From assembly GCA_027494055.1 (NCBI GenBank), contig JAOSJO010000026.1:129094-193093 (forward strand): a stretch of DNA of 64,000 nt, written 5' to 3'. Source of the stretch: Anaerolineae bacterium. GTDB taxonomy: Bacteria; Chloroflexota; Anaerolineae; Aggregatilineales; JAFGMM01. Of the stretch, positions 62,533 through 64,000 are shown in pieces. A program made the translations under genes and the position numbers. The first letter of the stretch is position 1. The number at the start of each line of letters is the position of its first letter. Under the pieces are notes generated by a model. It did not search any database, was not told the DNA's origin, and saw only the letters and a list, made by a program, of their open reading frames with translations.

Positions 62533-64000
62533 ATGCGCAGGCGAATCGCACTGAGCTTGCTTGTTGCGTTGGTCCTGACGGTGGCGGGGCCGGTCGGCGC
62601 GCAGCAGGAAACGCTGCGTATCGGGTTCGTGGGCTACCTGCTCAGCGGGCCGAATTACGACTTCGGCTCGCTCGCAGGGGCGCAGTTGGCCGTCAACCAG
62701 ATCAACCGGGCCGGCGGCCTGACCGCGCCCGACGGGACGACCTATCGCCTCGAACTGGTGATCGAGTCTGCCGCCGACGCCGCGAGCGCCCGCGCCGCCG
62801 TCGCGAATCTGCTTGCCCGCGACGTGGCAGCGATCCTGGGGCCGGACGCGGTGGAGCAGATGCTGCCCAACCTCGACCTTGCCGCCGACGCCGAAGTGCC
62901 GCAGCTCACCTCCGCGCAGGCCCCTGCAATCACCGCGCAGGCCCGCTCTAACTTCGTGTTCCGCATCCGCGCCTCCGACCAGGCGCGCGCCGCTGCGCTG
63001 GCCGGCTACCTGGTCAACGAGCTTGGCTTCCAGCGCTTCGGCGTCGCGCTCACCGAAAGCCTCTATGGCAACGCCGGCATCGTCGCGTTCAACGCGGCGC
63101 TCGCCGACCTGGGGATGCAGCCGGTGATCGAGAGCCGCTTCGACCCCTCCGACCTGGACATGTCTGCCGACGCCCAGGCGATTGCGCGCAATGCGCCAGA
63201 GGTCGTCGTGCATTGGGGCAACCCCTTCCAGGCGGCCTTCCTGCTGCGGGAGTTGCGCGCGCTCGGCTGGCGGGGGACGTTCGCCTACAGCGACATCGGC
63301 GACACGTTCCTCAGCCTGGTCAGCAGCGGCGACCTGACCGGCGTGCTGGGGCCGCTGACGTGGGACCTGACGCTTTCCGACCCGGCCTCGCGCGCGTTCC
63401 TGGCCGATTACGTGCAGGCCTATCGCGTCAACCCGAACGAGCGCAGCGCGGCCTACTATGACGCCGTGCAGCTCATCGCCGCCGCGATCCGCGCCGCCGG
63501 CCCGGAGCCGTCCCTGATCCGCGATTACGTGCTCAACGTGCCCAGCTTCCTCGCCGTCCAGGGCGAGTTGACGCCGGCGCGCTTTGGCAACGGCGAGACG
63601 GGCGATAACGTGGTGATCGTCCAGATCGACCGGGACACGCTCATCCAGCGCGTGGCGGCGCGCTATCGCGGCGCGGCGTGCGTCGCGGGCTGCACGGTCA
63701 TGGCGGTCGCGGCGGCCCCCACCGCGACGATCACGCCGGTCCCGGAGGCGTCGGTGCTGCCTTCGGACACGCCCGCGCCCACTTCTGAAGCGGACGCGGC
63801 GTTCACCGATACGCCGGCGGCTGCGCCGCCCACAGACACGCCGACCGACATCCCGACCGAGACTCCGACTGACACGCCCACGCCGCCGCCGACCGACACG
63901 CCGACGACCGTCCCGCCCACGCTCACGCCCACGGAGACAGAAACCGCCGCGCCCACGCTGACGCCTTCGGCGACTCTGCCGGTCCCGCTTGTGACCGGCA
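62533..64000 (+). CDS. Extracellular substrate-binding protein, branched-chain amino acid type, with Pro/Thr tail (partial)
   Basis: 489 codons to the right edge without a stop. Signal peptide IALSLLVALVLTVAGPVGAQ, then the type I periplasmic fold: LRIGFVGYLLSGPNYDFGSLAGAQLAVNQINRAGG, AILGPDAVEQML, VPQLTSAQAPAITAQARSNFVFRIRASDQARAAALAGYL, FGVALTESLYGNAGIVAFNAAL and AAYYDAVQLIAAAIRAAG. After residue ~370 a CVAGC pair and a long linker of TPT, DTP and PTDTP repeats follow, far longer than in transporter-bound proteins. A further domain probably lies beyond the edge. The ligand cannot be told. Confidence 0.8.
   Translation, partial: MRRRIALSLLVALVLTVAGPVGAQQETLRIGFVGYLLSGPNYDFGSLAGAQLAVNQINRAGGLTAPDGTTYRLELVIESAADAASARAAVANLLARDVAAILGPDAVEQMLPNLDLAADAEVPQLTSAQAPAITAQARSNFVFRIRASDQARAAALAGYLVNELGFQRFGVALTESLYGNAGIVAFNAALADLGMQPVIESRFDPSDLDMSADAQAIARNAPEVVVHWGNPFQAAFLLRELRALGWRGTFAYSDIGDTFLSLVSSGDLTGVLGPLTWDLTLSDPASRAFLADYVQAYRVNPNERSAAYYDAVQLIAAAIRAAGPEPSLIRDYVLNVPSFLAVQGELTPARFGNGETGDNVVIVQIDRDTLIQRVAARYRGAACVAGCTVMAVAAAPTATITPVPEASVLPSDTPAPTSEADAAFTDTPAAAPPTDTPTDIPTETPTDTPTPPPTDTPTTVPPTLTPTETETAAPTLTPSATLPVPLVTG

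Overview
The window is about 64 kb of GC-rich bacterial DNA. It most likely comes from a Chloroflexota bacterium of the Anaerolineae type. This is an inference from gene content: Pro/Thr 'TPTPT' linkers in several secreted proteins, an orphan MutL-type ATPase inside a membrane-protein cluster, a GT39-like integral membrane protein with tandem C-terminal beta domains, and the gene order rpmG-tRNA(Trp)-secE-nusG-rplK-rplA. No rRNA is present, so the placement is only moderately secure.

Layout. 1-2.3 kb: the start of a D-aminoacylase-like amidohydrolase and a MOP-type flippase. 2.4-7.6 kb: one giant secreted protein with nine related beta modules and a parallel beta-helix. 7.8-21.3 kb: a minus-strand operon for a surface glycan. 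It starts with a Wzm/Wzt ABC exporter and continues through sulfotransferases, methyltransferases (including an MTase-FkbM fusion), a polysaccharide deacetylase and several glycosyltransferases. Together these suggest an exported, sulfated and methylated polysaccharide. 21.5-23.1 kb: an insertion sequence with a broken transposase, flanked by 26-bp direct repeats that are themselves a terminator hairpin. 23.1-27.8 kb: a secreted protein, a membrane-tethered GAF-HTH regulator, a GNAT acetyltransferase and a small membrane protein. 28-35.7 kb: housekeeping genes (ffh, rpsP, khpA, rimM, tRNA-Thr, tuf, rpmG, tRNA-Trp, secE, nusG, rplK, rplA). 35.8-41.8 kb: a Ca2+-type P-ATPase, an ABC1 kinase and an ArsA-type ATPase, all on the minus strand. 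42-51.7 kb: a plus-strand cluster of membrane proteins around a MutL-like ATPase, followed by two paralogous proteins with LPXTG-like C-termini. I consider this the best candidate for an undescribed system. 51.9-54 kb: sufS, sufU and a Rieske ferredoxin. 54-64 kb: a GT39-like protein, a response regulator, polA, rsmH, a low-GC orphan membrane protein, and the start of a substrate-binding protein that runs off the end.

A strong feature of this sequence is single-base insertions and deletions, mostly in short G or C runs. They break genes that cannot be dispensable, such as rplK and nusG, and in two genes (sufS and the ABC1 kinase) a compensating pair hides a wrong-frame stretch inside an apparently intact reading frame. 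The simplest explanation is uncorrected assembly error. I therefore merged split reading frames into single genes and noted each break. Only the transposase and one short sulfotransferase remnant look like real decay.
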